Assembly: GCA_021780115.1 (NCBI GenBank)
Contig: JAJXZI010000205.1
Location: forward strand, 1 to 36,259
Source: a bacterium
Lineage (GTDB): Bacteria; Verrucomicrobiota; Verrucomicrobiia; Limisphaerales; JAJXZI01
DNA length: 36,259 nt
Reading direction: 5' to 3'
Position numbers and translations under genes: made by a program. Below are positions 28,201 to 34,819 of the stretch, piece after piece; position 1 is the first letter of the stretch, and each line of letters opens with the position of its first letter. A model generated the notes under the pieces. It searched no databases, was not told the DNA's origin, and was given only the letters and a program-made list of their open reading frames with translations.

Positions 28201-31200
28201 GCTCTTGGTGACCGTGTAGGTGGGCGAGCTGAAGCCGATGCTGCCGGGGGTCGGATAGTAGGTTTCGAGGATGTTCATCGTGCCCGCCGTGCGGCCCAAC
28301 GCGCTGGCCAACGGGATGTCCTCGCCGCCCAGGAAGAACACGTCGGCGTAGCTGGGCATGTCCAACTGGAACGGCAACGTGCGGTCGCCCTGGAAACTCG
28401 TCTTATTGAAGATCGTCAGGTACACGTCGTCCAGCCCGTCGCCAATGTGGTTCAGATCGCCGGGGATGACGTCGAGGTCGTAGATATTGGTGCTCCAGAG
28501 GCCGTCGCTGCGGGAGCGGGTACCCTGCCAGCTCCAGTTGTAGAGGGGATTGACCCGGTTGTAAGCGTAGTCCACGCCGCTCTGGGCCACGCCCGGACCC
28601 TGCGGCCGGGGCGGGATCGAGAAGGTGGACTCGATCCGGCCCAGCGTGCCGTTGGTGCGCACCAGCTTGACGAACAGGTAGGACTGGCTCTGCAGGCCGC
28701 TGTAATTGGTCGCCACCAGGTTCATGCTCCCCGGCCCGACGGTGTCGCCGCCCAGCAGGCGGGCCACGTTGGCGCGGGAGCGGTAGGCGGCACGGGTGAA
28801 GGCCACGCCATCAATCGGCCCGTTGTTGCCGGTGGGGGAATTCGTCTCGACCTGCGGGGTGAACCGCCCGCCCCCGACGTAGCCGAAGCTGCCGCCGATC
28901 ATCAGGTTGCCGTCGCTCTGCAAGCCCATCGCCAGCAGAAAGTTCTTCGGGTTGACGTACGGGTTGTAATACGGCTTGTGCAATCCGGCGAACTGGTTGT
29001 AGGCGGTGTCCATGAAGCTCGTGTCCACCTCGCCGCTGGCAAACAGCCGGGCCACGCCGTCGCGCCGCGTGTTGTTGATGGACGTGAACAGCCCGCCCAG
29101 CAGGATCCGGCCGTCCGGCTGCACCACGATGGTATAAACCGTGTCATCGGCGCCGCGCGCCGGGTCGAACGTCAGGTCCAGCGAGCCGTCGGCGTTGAGG
29201 CGGGCGATGTTCCGCCGGTTGTATTGATTGATGGAGCCGAAGGTGCCGCCAATGACGGGCTTGGCGTCAGGCTGGATGGCGATGGCATACACCGGACCAT
29301 CCACCCCCGCGCCGGTCTGGAACGTCGGGTCCAGCGTGCCGTCGGGATTCAACCGGGCGACGGAGCGGAACGGGGCGGCACCCAGGGCGGTGAACGCGCC
29401 GCCGAGAAGAATATGGCCGTCGGGCGCGACCGCCACGGCGTTCACGGTGCCGTTCGGCGCGTTGGTGCTGGGATCGAACGTCGCATCCAACGAGCCGTCC
29501 GTGTTCAGCCGCGCGATGGAGTTCCGGGCGGTCCCGTTGATCGACGTGAAGGCGCCGCCGAGCAGCACCTTGCCGTCCTGTTGGACCGCGACCGACCAGA
29601 CCGAGCCGTTGGCGCCCAGGCCCGAATTGAAAGTGGCATCCAGGGAACCGTCGCCGTTCAGTTGCGCGATGTTGTAGCGCGGAATGCCGTTGAAGGAGTT
29701 GAAGCTGCCGCCAATGACGATCTTGCCCCCGGGCGCCAGCGCCAGGGCGCTGATGAAGTCGCCGCCCACGGTGTTGACACCGGTGCCGGGGTCGAACGTG
29801 ATGTCGTTCTGGCCGTCGAAGTTGAGCCGGGCGATGCCGTTGCGGGGCGTGGCGTCGAAGGCGTTGAAGTGGCCGGCGATGATCGTCTTGTCCCCGGGCT
29901 GGACGGCCAAGGCGTACACAGTGCCGTCGGCGCCGGGCACGGTGTTGAACGGCGGCTCGGTGAACTGGTTGAAGTCCGGGTTGTGCTGGTCGTCCAGCGC
30001 GCCGGCCGGATAGTTGTCGTAGAGGATGGTGACCGTGGTCTGGGTGATGTTGCCGGGGAAGAGGGCGTCGCTTTCATCGGCCCACGAGAACAGCGTGATG
30101 GTGATGTCCTCGTTGAATTGCGCCTGCCCGGTGTTGAGGATGGGAATCTCAATGAACTTGGGCCACATGTCCCCGGGCGAACCCCAGGTGAGCTTGCTGT
30201 CCTGCTCGGCTTGGTAGCCGCCGATGGCGTAGCCCGTGGTCGTGGTGCCACCGTTTTCCCCGTGCGTGACGGGCGAGCCGTAGTCGGCGTCGGGACTCAA
30301 CGGCCCGTTGGGCCGGTTGGTGCCGAAGTCGGGCGAGGCGTAATCGGAGCCGGCCTGCAGGTCGAAGAAGTTGACGCCCGTGTCCTCCGGCGGCAGGTGG
30401 CTGTTGATGATGTAGTGGATGGAGGCCCCTTTCTGCAAATCGCCGCCGACGCGATAGACCGGGATGCGGATCATGCCGGCGTCGCGGTGGACGCGGTAGG
30501 ACGTCCGCTCGAAGTTGGCGATGCCGTTGGTGCCTTGCATGTTGGACGACCAGGTGCAGTCTCCGTTCGTGCTGACGCCCTGGAAGCCGACGCTGATCAT
30601 GTCCATGTCGTAGATCGTGACCTGGGCCGCGGAATGGGTCGCTTCGAGGCGCGGCGGAGAGAGGACCGTCGGATCCTCCAGCGGGTCAAGGGCGACGCCG
30701 GTCAGCGCGACGTTGAAGATCCGGCTGTAACGGCACATCCCCAGGCGGTCCGGATTGCGGTTGGCCACTGGGGGCGACAGGAAGCCGTCGTCAATGATCG
30801 GGATGATGAAACTCTTGCTCATCTCCTCGTTGTCGAAGACCAGGTTCGTCTGGGCGGGCGTGTTGTAATCAACTCCGTTCGTCGCGCCGTTGTAAATAAT
30901 GTTCCCGGTAATTGGATCAATGACGGGTTGGCCATCGGTCAGTTGGAAACTGACCACCGCCTTGCCGGAGCTGCCGAACAGCCGGGTGACGGTGATGCGC
31001 ATCCCGGCCGGGCTGTCGGCGTAGCTGCCGTCGGCCGCCGGATCAGACTCCGTTTCCGAGCAGAAATAGCTGTTGGCGGTGAGGCGGAAGACGCCGGAGG
31101 GATGGTAGGCCCAGCTCAACGTGAAGGGGCCTTGGCCGGGCAGGCTGCTGTTGTTCTTCCGGTAGCCGTCCACGGCGATGTAATAAGTGGTGCCGCGCGC

Positions 31201-31668
31201 GGCGTTGAACTTCACCCCACTCGGTCCCAGGTAGGGATTCACCCGGTAGGGGTCGTTGCCCCCATTCCGCACGGTCACCGGATTGTCCGGGTTCACGTCG
31301 TCGTTGGCGACGACCTGGTTGAGCGTGCCGAGGGTGCCGCCGACATAGACGGCCAGCACGGTGTCAATGGAGCTGTTGAAGGTGTCGAACTCGACCGGGC
31401 CGTCGGTGCTGGCCGTCCATTGGTACCAGACCGAGGCGCGGGGCTTGAGGCCGGCGTGGTTGGGCTCGCCCGGCTCGGCGGTGGCGCCGGTGTTGTCGGC
31501 CGTGATCGAGCCGAAGTCGCCGGTCAGCACCTGGGCGCTGGCGAAGTTGTCGTTGGCGGGCTGCGCCTGGGCGCGGCCGGCGGCCAGGAGGAACGCCAGC
31601 AAGCCCGCGCCCGCCAAGCCGGCGCGGCGGATGAGTTGTGCCGTACGATGACTGCCGAATCTTTTCAT
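22237..31668 (-). CDS. Giant secreted Calx-beta / delta-60 propeller protein
   Basis: 3143 aa from the ATG at 31668, which gives a signal peptide (MKRFGSHRTAQLIRRAGL, then AGLLAFLLAAGRAQAQ). An in-frame ATG at 31761 would precede it. Domain order: a PPC-like domain (ANDNFASA...SVWYQWTA...NDD); two Calx-beta-like regions; seven delta-60 repeats; about four Calx-beta domains; seven more delta-60 repeats; six tandem Calx-beta domains; a CARDB-like segment, a P-domain and two DUF11; and a C-terminal beta domain ending SGFYRFRVPAP. No peptidase or other enzyme motif is visible. Calx-beta domains commonly bind calcium, so the protein is plausibly a calcium-stiffened surface fibre or adhesin (inference). 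It ends 70 bases before the giant peptidase start on the same strand. Confidence 0.9.
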   Translation of the reverse strand: MKRFGSHRTAQLIRRAGLAGAGLLAFLLAAGRAQAQPANDNFASAQVLTGDFGSITADNTGATAEPGEPNHAGLKPRASVWYQWTASTDGPVEFDTFNSSIDTVLAVYVGGTLGTLNQVVANDDVNPDNPVTVRNGGNDPYRVNPYLGPSGVKFNAARGTTYYIAVDGYRKNNSSLPGQGPFTLSWAYHPSGVFRLTANSYFCSETESDPAADGSYADSPAGMRITVTRLFGSSGKAVVSFQLTDGQPVIDPITGNIIYNGATNGVDYNTPAQTNLVFDNEEMSKSFIIPIIDDGFLSPPVANRNPDRLGMCRYSRIFNVALTGVALDPLEDPTVLSPPRLEATHSAAQVTIYDMDMISVGFQGVSTNGDCTWSSNMQGTNGIANFERTSYRVHRDAGMIRIPVYRVGGDLQKGASIHYIINSHLPPEDTGVNFFDLQAGSDYASPDFGTNRPNGPLSPDADYGSPVTHGENGGTTTTGYAIGGYQAEQDSKLTWGSPGDMWPKFIEIPILNTGQAQFNEDITITLFSWADESDALFPGNITQTTVTILYDNYPAGALDDQHNPDFNQFTEPPFNTVPGADGTVYALAVQPGDKTIIAGHFNAFDATPRNGIARLNFDGQNDITFDPGTGVNTVGGDFISALALAPGGKIVIGGSFNSFNGIPRYNIAQLNGDGSLDATFNSGLGANGSVWSVAVQQDGKVLLGGAFTSINGTARNSIARLNTDGSLDATFDPSTNAPNGTVNAVAVAPDGHILLGGAFTALGAAPFRSVARLNPDGTLDPTFQTGAGVDGPVYAIAIQPDAKPVIGGTFGSINQYNRRNIARLNADGSLDLTFDPARGADDTVYTIVVQPDGRILLGGLFTSINNTRRDGVARLFASGEVDTSFMDTAYNQFAGLHKPYYNPYVNPKNFLLAMGLQSDGNLMIGGSFGYVGGGRFTPQVETNSPTGNNGPIDGVAFTRAAYRSRANVARLLGGDTVGPGSMNLVATNYSGLQSQSYLFVKLVRTNGTLGRIESTFSIPPRPQGPGVAQSGVDYAYNRVNPLYNWSWQGTRSRSDGLWSTNIYDLDVIPGDLNHIGDGLDDVYLTIFNKTSFQGDRTLPFQLDMPSYADVFFLGGEDIPLASALGRTAGTMNILETYYPTPGSIGFSSPTYTVTKSGGNAVINLVRTNGSAGFVTVRFATTNGTALAGNEYRGVTNTVTFADGVTNATLLVPIIDNSIIDSADKTVNLYLANPGNGAVLGLSNAVLSIIDDNFLPGRLNFASTAYATNETAGLLTIPVTRTGGSLGVLDVQYATHDGSARAGINYVSVTNRFHWDSGDATMRYITIPLLHDGVVTPNLTFTLSLFNASVFGALGSRTNATITLINQDFYGNPQFTTNQFLVNENGGYATITVFRASGSAESISVNYATSDGTAFSSGPLPNYVATSGTLTFGPGEVAKSFNVPILNDGVVDPNPFFFTVTLSSPSPAGVTNGFPSTAIVTIKDVQAVNEPAGMVDNGFNPNGGLNDDVYAVVLQPDGKIVAGGNFTVINGLPQNRLARINPDATTDTGFMTGLAGPNDSVRALVSQTDTRVVLGGTFTTMNSVNRNYIARLNYDGSLDTSFNPGSGADGPVYALAETFAPDRRLVVGGSFVMFNGVSRPGLVRLDDDGTVDPGFNTGIGVNGTVYAVAVYPTNTLHGGAVLIGGDFTSVNGVPLNRIARLNPDGSVDTAFNPPGGASDVVSAIALQTDGRVLIGGAFTNVNGVAFNHLARLNDDGTVDPTFNVGAGANGPVYALALQQDNRIVVAGDFTRASGVTRNRITRLMPDGTVDPTINFGTGANGVVTTVAVQADQKLVIGGGFTQVQGLPRAHLARLYGGSITGSGQVQFVAPDFQVAENGTNVVITVQRLGGTSGPNPDGSGDILVNFSTRDGTAVNGVNYRAVSATLDFPMGETEQTVTIPVLDDLQITPDLTANLVLSGPTAPAALGPQPTATLTIVNVDCAISFSAPTYSSREDAGVAVIHVVRTGGTVLTASVDFATTGGTAVPGFNYTPVTNTVTFVPGETDHVVAVPLFHTPQAEGNTTVTLELSNPTTALLLAPNQATLTIIDVDRLPGQIGFSAAAYTVGEGDTNAYITVLRTNGYSGFVSVSFATVPGTATPGLNYIATNGVLSFGDGETIKTFAVPILELNQYEGNVTLSLQLGSPTGGATLGGVNPVPLTILDNHVAIAFESPVYVVSETNRLLTLNVLRQNGTNGVNQVSYATTNGTAVAGTNFVSASGTLTFNPGETRKTITLSILDDPRVTGSLTFGVALANPTAGAQLTTPAIANVVVLDVDSGLSLNTNSYTVLKTGSNVVVTVIRTNTSTGPVSVNYATADGTAVAGVDYIPTSGSLVFTNGQASNTFAVPILANNVVTGDKSFTVSLFNPTAPAQLLPPTTATITIVDNQSGFRLSSPSYSVTVNGVAATIAVQRVGYTNSSVAVSYTTQDGTAKAGSDYVAVNGALVFNAGETLKTFSVPVIDTTVIGPDKTVLLKLFNPVGTATLQDPSAATLTIHNNNGSLIAPAGSALISETNANGSIDIPNGVIDPGETVTVLFAFRNTAGTNTGNMLATLLATNGITAPSGPQSYGALLVGGPSASRPFTFTAKGANGQTITATFRLEDGGTSLGTAIFTYTLGTSAASFTSTNLITINDYAPATPYPATINVNGVNGLVTQVTATLRNVSHTSPSDIDAVLVSPAGQGLLLMANTGGGNAIAGVNLTFDDAATNRLPQFGQIVSGAFQPTAYFPVTAFPTPAPPAPYATNLASFNGSNPNGNWLLYVIDDTPLDAGAISNGWSLNFVTAQPVVGAADLGLTMLVSPNPVVATSNLTYTIALTNYGPASASAVTVADPLPAGAAFVSATGTQGTAATNAAGLLTWTVGTLVKDATATLTLVIQPTLSGTITNAATASAATTDLNPDDNSASTVVTVVPPTADLVLGLFDSPDPVLTGAALTYTISVTNLGPATATGVMVTNRLPAGVHFVSVSPSQGTAGGAGGLVWGDLGTVGAGDQALVQIIVQPAVPGTLTDSASVVSDVVDPLKANNFATVKTLAEPAPLTVTQSGNQLTLTWPNLPGSVLETAASLAPPVVWTPVTNPPPVISGGQQTVTLPLTGASGFYRFRVPAP
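22825..24060 (-). repeat. Module A: CARDB-like + P-domain + DUF11 (first copy)
   Basis: Approximate limits. Encodes APAGSALISETNANGS, PNGVIDPGETVTVLF, ITINDYAPATPYPA, a P-domain with SNPNGNWLLYVIDDTPLD, and a DUF11 (SPNPVVATSNLTYTIALTN). It is collinear with modules B and C in the neighbouring peptidase gene. Confidence 0.8.
24060..26085 (-). repeat. Six tandem Calx-beta domains, period about 335 bases
   Basis: Each domain has the pattern 'hxhxxxxYxVxE...hxVxRxxG...VxYATxDGTAxAGxDYxxxxGxLxFxxGExxKTFxVPIhDD'. Starts are near VQFVAPDFQ, ISFSAPTYS, IGFSAAAYT, IAFESPVYV, LSLNTNSYT and FRLSSPSYS. The spacing of the last five starts is about 330-340 bases. Confidence 0.85.
26100..27165 (-). repeat. 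Delta-60 block 2: seven repeats
   Basis: Seven copies of the pattern 'VxAhAhQxDGKhhhGGxFTxhNGxxxNxhARLNxDGxhDxxFNxGxGANG' of about 50 residues each. Blade starts are VYAVVLQPDGK, VRALVSQTDTR, VYALAETFAPD, VYAVAVYPTNT, VSAIALQTDGR, VYALALQQDNR and VTTVAVQADQK. Seven repeats suggest a closed seven-bladed beta-propeller. Confidence 0.85.
27190..28745 (-). repeat. Calx-beta domains between the two propellers (about four)
   Basis: Approximate limits. Starts near SMNLVATNYSG (divergent, with a long insertion), IGFSSPTYTV, LNFASTAYAT and PQFTTNQFLV. The last three carry a clear 'ATxxGTA/SA...V...DG' core. Confidence 0.7.
28850..29930 (-). repeat. Delta-60 block 1: seven repeats
   Basis: Blade starts are VYALAVQPGDK, ISALALAPGGK, VWSVAVQQDGK, VNAVAVAPDGH, VYAIAIQPDAK, VYTIVVQPDGR and LLAMGLQSDGN. 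The seventh is divergent and carries an insertion (HKPYYNPYVNPKN) before it. As in block 2, the count of seven fits one closed propeller. Confidence 0.85.
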
Positions 31669-31817
31669 AACACACTGGACAAAATTCTGGCGCGGCCGGT
31701 TCCCGCCCCGGTCCCCGCGCCGCCACCGCGCGGAGACAGGCGCCGCACCGCCCGCTTCCATGCCTCGGCGCTTACGGAGTCCACTGATCGCGATCGTTCC
31801 CTCCGCATAGCCGCGTC
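31669..31817 (-). other. 149-base gap between two secreted-protein genes
   Basis: The gap separates the 985-aa gene stop from the signal-peptide start of the 3143-aa protein. It is GC-rich and contains the 10-base palindrome GATCGCGATC (31786-31795). No T-run terminator and no confident promoter or Shine-Dalgarno sequence was found. Confidence 0.5.
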
Positions 31818-34775
31818 TCAGGGCTGGGCCACGTCCACCCGCACTTGATAAAACCGGCTGGCCACCCCCAGCGGATCCAGCACGGACACCCGCTGGTTGT
31901 AGGGTCCGGTCACGAAATTAGTCAGCACCTGCCAGTTGGTGGCGGTCAGGCTGGACCGGAAAAAGAGGGTGTTGGTGGTGTCGCCGAACGCCGTCCGGCC
32001 GATGGACTGCCAGGACAGCAGCGCGGCCGGCTGCGGGGCGTTGGTCAACGCCACCTGGAACTGCAACTCGCCCGGCACAAAGACCGGGGCGGGGTCGATG
32101 CAGTTGACGATGCCGTTGTTGTTCGAGTCCAGGTTGCAACTGGCCGCCAGCGCGGCGTTAAGCGTGTTGGTGGTGCCGTCCGGATAGACGACGTTGGTGG
32201 AACTGAACCGGCCGGCGTAGGCGGCGACCCAGCGCAGGCGGTCGCCGTTGGCATGGTTCAGTTTCTCCGCCACCGACTGGCCGTTGATGATGGCCTGGGC
32301 GAAATAAATCCGCATGTTGCCGGCGATGTTGAGCGCCGAGAGAATGGCGCCGGCCGGCCGGTTGGTGGCGTAATTCCGCAATTCGAGGGAATCCACATAG
32401 AGGGCGTTGTTTGTGCCGGCGCCGGTGAAACTGAAGGTCGTGTCGGGACCTTGACCGTCGAGGATCAACCGGCCGAGGGCGGCATTGTTCAAGAACCCGG
32501 CGACGCTGGAGCCGCGGTCCTGGCCGGCCCATTGGAAGGGCACATCAGCGAACGATTGGCCGATGCCGGTGACAGTGGTGCCCAGCAGATCGCCCGCGGC
32601 GGGGAGAATGGGCAGATTGAGACCATAGCCCACCGTCCAGAAGTTGGCGGTGCCGCCGTCGTCCAGGGCATTGGTGACGGCGAGGCTGATCTGCCCGCCC
32701 GCCTGCATCCCGTGATTGCGCGCCGAGAGGCTGCCGCTGACGATCGTGATATCGCCGCCGGGCGCGCTCGGGGCGAAGAAGGCGCCGTTGGCCAGCACGG
32801 CCGTCTGGGCCTGCACGGCGATGCCCGCGCTCTGGGCCACGAGGTTGCCGTTGTTTTGGAAGTAATCGGCCCAGATGGAGCTGCCGTTGTTGATGATGCT
32901 CCCGTCGTTCACGAAGGCCTGATACGGCTCCTCGAAGCTGGCCGGGAAGTAGGGCGGGAAACGCGAGCCGCGGAAGACGGCGCTGTTGTAGTTCTGGATG
33001 ACGCCGTGATTCGTCAACGCCTGCAAGCGCGGGAGGGAATTGGGGCCGAGGACGGCGCCGGAGAGGAGATTCAACTGGCCGGCGGGCGGCGTGGAGCCGG
33101 GGCTGTTGCTGGCCACGGTCAACGTCTGGGCGTCGATCACCAGGTTCGACATCACGTTGAGCACGTCCGTGATCACCACGTTGGTGCTGCCCAGCTTGAG
33201 GGTCATCACCTGGGGGATCGTCGTGGTCTGCAGATGGCTGTCCACCAGCAGCACCTGGAACAGGTTGGTGACGGTGTTGGTGGCGCCGCCGAAGATCACG
33301 TTGGCCACGTTGGTCCAGCGGGCGCTGAACAGATCGCACGTGCCCTCCAGGCGGGGCACCACGGGGGCGAGCAGATTGGTGAAGACCAGCAGGCCGTTGG
33401 TGGTGTAGAGCTCGAAGTCGGCGAACGGGGACACGATGCGCGTCTGGCCGCTGGTGGTGAAGTTGTTCGTCGCCGAGATCCGGAGGTAATTGAGGCTGGC
33501 GATGCGCGCCCGGTCCAGGGTGAGCTGCTGCCCGGCGCTGACCTCGACGCGGCCGGGCATGTTGGCCACAGTCTGGCCGGCGACCTCGCCGGGAATGACC
33601 GTCGTGGGTTCGAGCAGCACTTCGTAGCCGGCGTAGTCATTGGTGAAGGTGGCGGTGTCGAAGGTGGTCGGCTGGAGCAACCCCGGCGTGGCCGAGGGGA
33701 AGCCAGGGAACATCGGCGTGCTGGACCGGAAGAAGGTGTAATTGGTCGGGATGTACGTCGGGTAATAGGCGGCGCTCGGGCCCGAAACCCCGTTGGTGAT
33801 GACCATCAAGTTGGTCACCGAACCCAGGGCATCAAAGAGATAGAGGTAATTGGTCGTCGTCAGCCCGGTGACGATATTGGTCCAGAGCCAGCTCCATTCC
33901 ACGGCGATTTCGCCGTTGAGGAAATAGACCTTGTTGCTGACGGCGGGATTGGGCTCGCTGACGAAGGCCGCCTGGACGACCCGGTTGGACAGGTCGGTCA
34001 TGAAGTCGTTGACGTAGTTGGACGGATTGCTGAGGGCGATTTGCTGCTGGTAGTTGAGGAAATTGCGGTTCGTCACCCAATGCGCCGGACTGAAGGCAAA
34101 CGTCGGCGACAGGTTCGCCCCCGGGTTCCAGGTGGTCGTGCCGACGCCCCAGTAGCCGTCAAACATGCCCGGGGAACCCAAGAAAATGTTGTTGCCGACC
34201 ACGGTAAAGATAGACCCGCCGCTCTCGAAACCCTGCATGTTGAGCAAGCCGAGCGACAGGTCGATGTTCTGGCCCTGGAGGCTGAGCAGGCTGTCCGGAC
34301 CGAGATTGATCGTGCCGCGGTTGACGATGTTGGTGGCCGAGACGCTGAAGACGGACCCGCTTTGAAGGGAGAAGGCGAACAGGTTCGTGCTGGTGCCGCA
34401 ATTGATGACGCCCGAACTGGCGTTGACGACACTGGCCGCCATCTGGCGTTGCTGGGTCAGGCGGTTGAAGTAATCGAACCGGAAGCCGGTGCTCGAATCC
34501 ATGACCCCGGCGTTGAGGTAGTTGGTGGTGCTGGCCGTCTCGTACGGCAGGGAAAAGCCCCCGGTGAAGCCGCCGAAGCCGCCAATGATGCCGACGGTGG
34601 TCGGCGACACGAACTGGTTGATGACAAAGGTGCCGTTGTTGACGAAATTCCAGGCGTCAATCTGCGGCGGCACGGTCAGGCTCAGCACGTCGTTGTTGGT
34701 GTACCCCAGGTCCGTCGCCCCCGCCCCGGGCACCAGCGCCAGGGTCAGCAACCCGGCGAAAAATATTGGTTTCAT
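31818..34775 (-). CDS. Exported beta-rich protein of unknown function (985 aa)
   Basis: A signal peptide is clear (MKPIFFAGLLTLALVPGAGA, cleavage near residue 20). The mature protein is beta-rich, with many Asn-Thr pairs and repeated short strands such as ASSGVINCGTSTN, IVNRGTINLGPDS and FVNDGSIINNGSS. This pattern suggests a right-handed beta-helix passenger-like region. Near the C-terminus a Ca2+-loop-like motif, CNLDSNNNGIVNCIDP (coding DNA about 32095-32145), resembles dockerin or thrombospondin type-3 loops. The protein ends SRFYQVRVDVAQP, close to the FYR-type ends of its neighbours. No enzyme motif is seen. It starts 44 bases after the upstream partial gene with a strong Shine-Dalgarno sequence, so the two are probably co-transcribed. 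Confidence 0.88.
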   Translation of the reverse strand: MKPIFFAGLLTLALVPGAGATDLGYTNNDVLSLTVPPQIDAWNFVNNGTFVINQFVSPTTVGIIGGFGGFTGGFSLPYETASTTNYLNAGVMDSSTGFRFDYFNRLTQQRQMAASVVNASSGVINCGTSTNLFAFSLQSGSVFSVSATNIVNRGTINLGPDSLLSLQGQNIDLSLGLLNMQGFESGGSIFTVVGNNIFLGSPGMFDGYWGVGTTTWNPGANLSPTFAFSPAHWVTNRNFLNYQQQIALSNPSNYVNDFMTDLSNRVVQAAFVSEPNPAVSNKVYFLNGEIAVEWSWLWTNIVTGLTTTNYLYLFDALGSVTNLMVITNGVSGPSAAYYPTYIPTNYTFFRSSTPMFPGFPSATPGLLQPTTFDTATFTNDYAGYEVLLEPTTVIPGEVAGQTVANMPGRVEVSAGQQLTLDRARIASLNYLRISATNNFTTSGQTRIVSPFADFELYTTNGLLVFTNLLAPVVPRLEGTCDLFSARWTNVANVIFGGATNTVTNLFQVLLVDSHLQTTTIPQVMTLKLGSTNVVITDVLNVMSNLVIDAQTLTVASNSPGSTPPAGQLNLLSGAVLGPNSLPRLQALTNHGVIQNYNSAVFRGSRFPPYFPASFEEPYQAFVNDGSIINNGSSIWADYFQNNGNLVAQSAGIAVQAQTAVLANGAFFAPSAPGGDITIVSGSLSARNHGMQAGGQISLAVTNALDDGGTANFWTVGYGLNLPILPAAGDLLGTTVTGIGQSFADVPFQWAGQDRGSSVAGFLNNAALGRLILDGQGPDTTFSFTGAGTNNALYVDSLELRNYATNRPAGAILSALNIAGNMRIYFAQAIINGQSVAEKLNHANGDRLRWVAAYAGRFSSTNVVYPDGTTNTLNAALAASCNLDSNNNGIVNCIDPAPVFVPGELQFQVALTNAPQPAALLSWQSIGRTAFGDTTNTLFFRSSLTATNWQVLTNFVTGPYNQRVSVLDPLGVASRFYQVRVDVAQP

Positions 34776-34782
34776 ATAGCGT

Positions 34783-34787
34783 CTCCT
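34783..34787 (-). promoter_or_regulatory. Strong Shine-Dalgarno of the 985-aa exported protein
   Basis: AGGAG on the coding strand lies 7 bases before the ATG at 34775. It is notable because most other genes here have no recognisable Shine-Dalgarno sequence, and it fixes this start. Confidence 0.75.
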
Positions 34788-34819
34788 AAGTCATGCCAGC
34801 GCGTCAGGCTCTCCGCCAG

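Noticed and set aside
26100..29930. Tandem DNA repeats or a CRISPR-like array
   Set aside because: The periodicity is at protein level (delta-60 repeats, ~50 codons) with diverged DNA. There are no short identical direct repeats with unique spacers.
22051..31848. 3265-codon open frame on the + strand
   Set aside because: It is the in-register reverse complement of the Calx-beta/delta-60 giant gene. It is rich in Arg, Gly, His and Val with no domain, while the - strand has a signal peptide and clear domains. It is open only because TTA/CTA/TCA codons are missing in the real gene.
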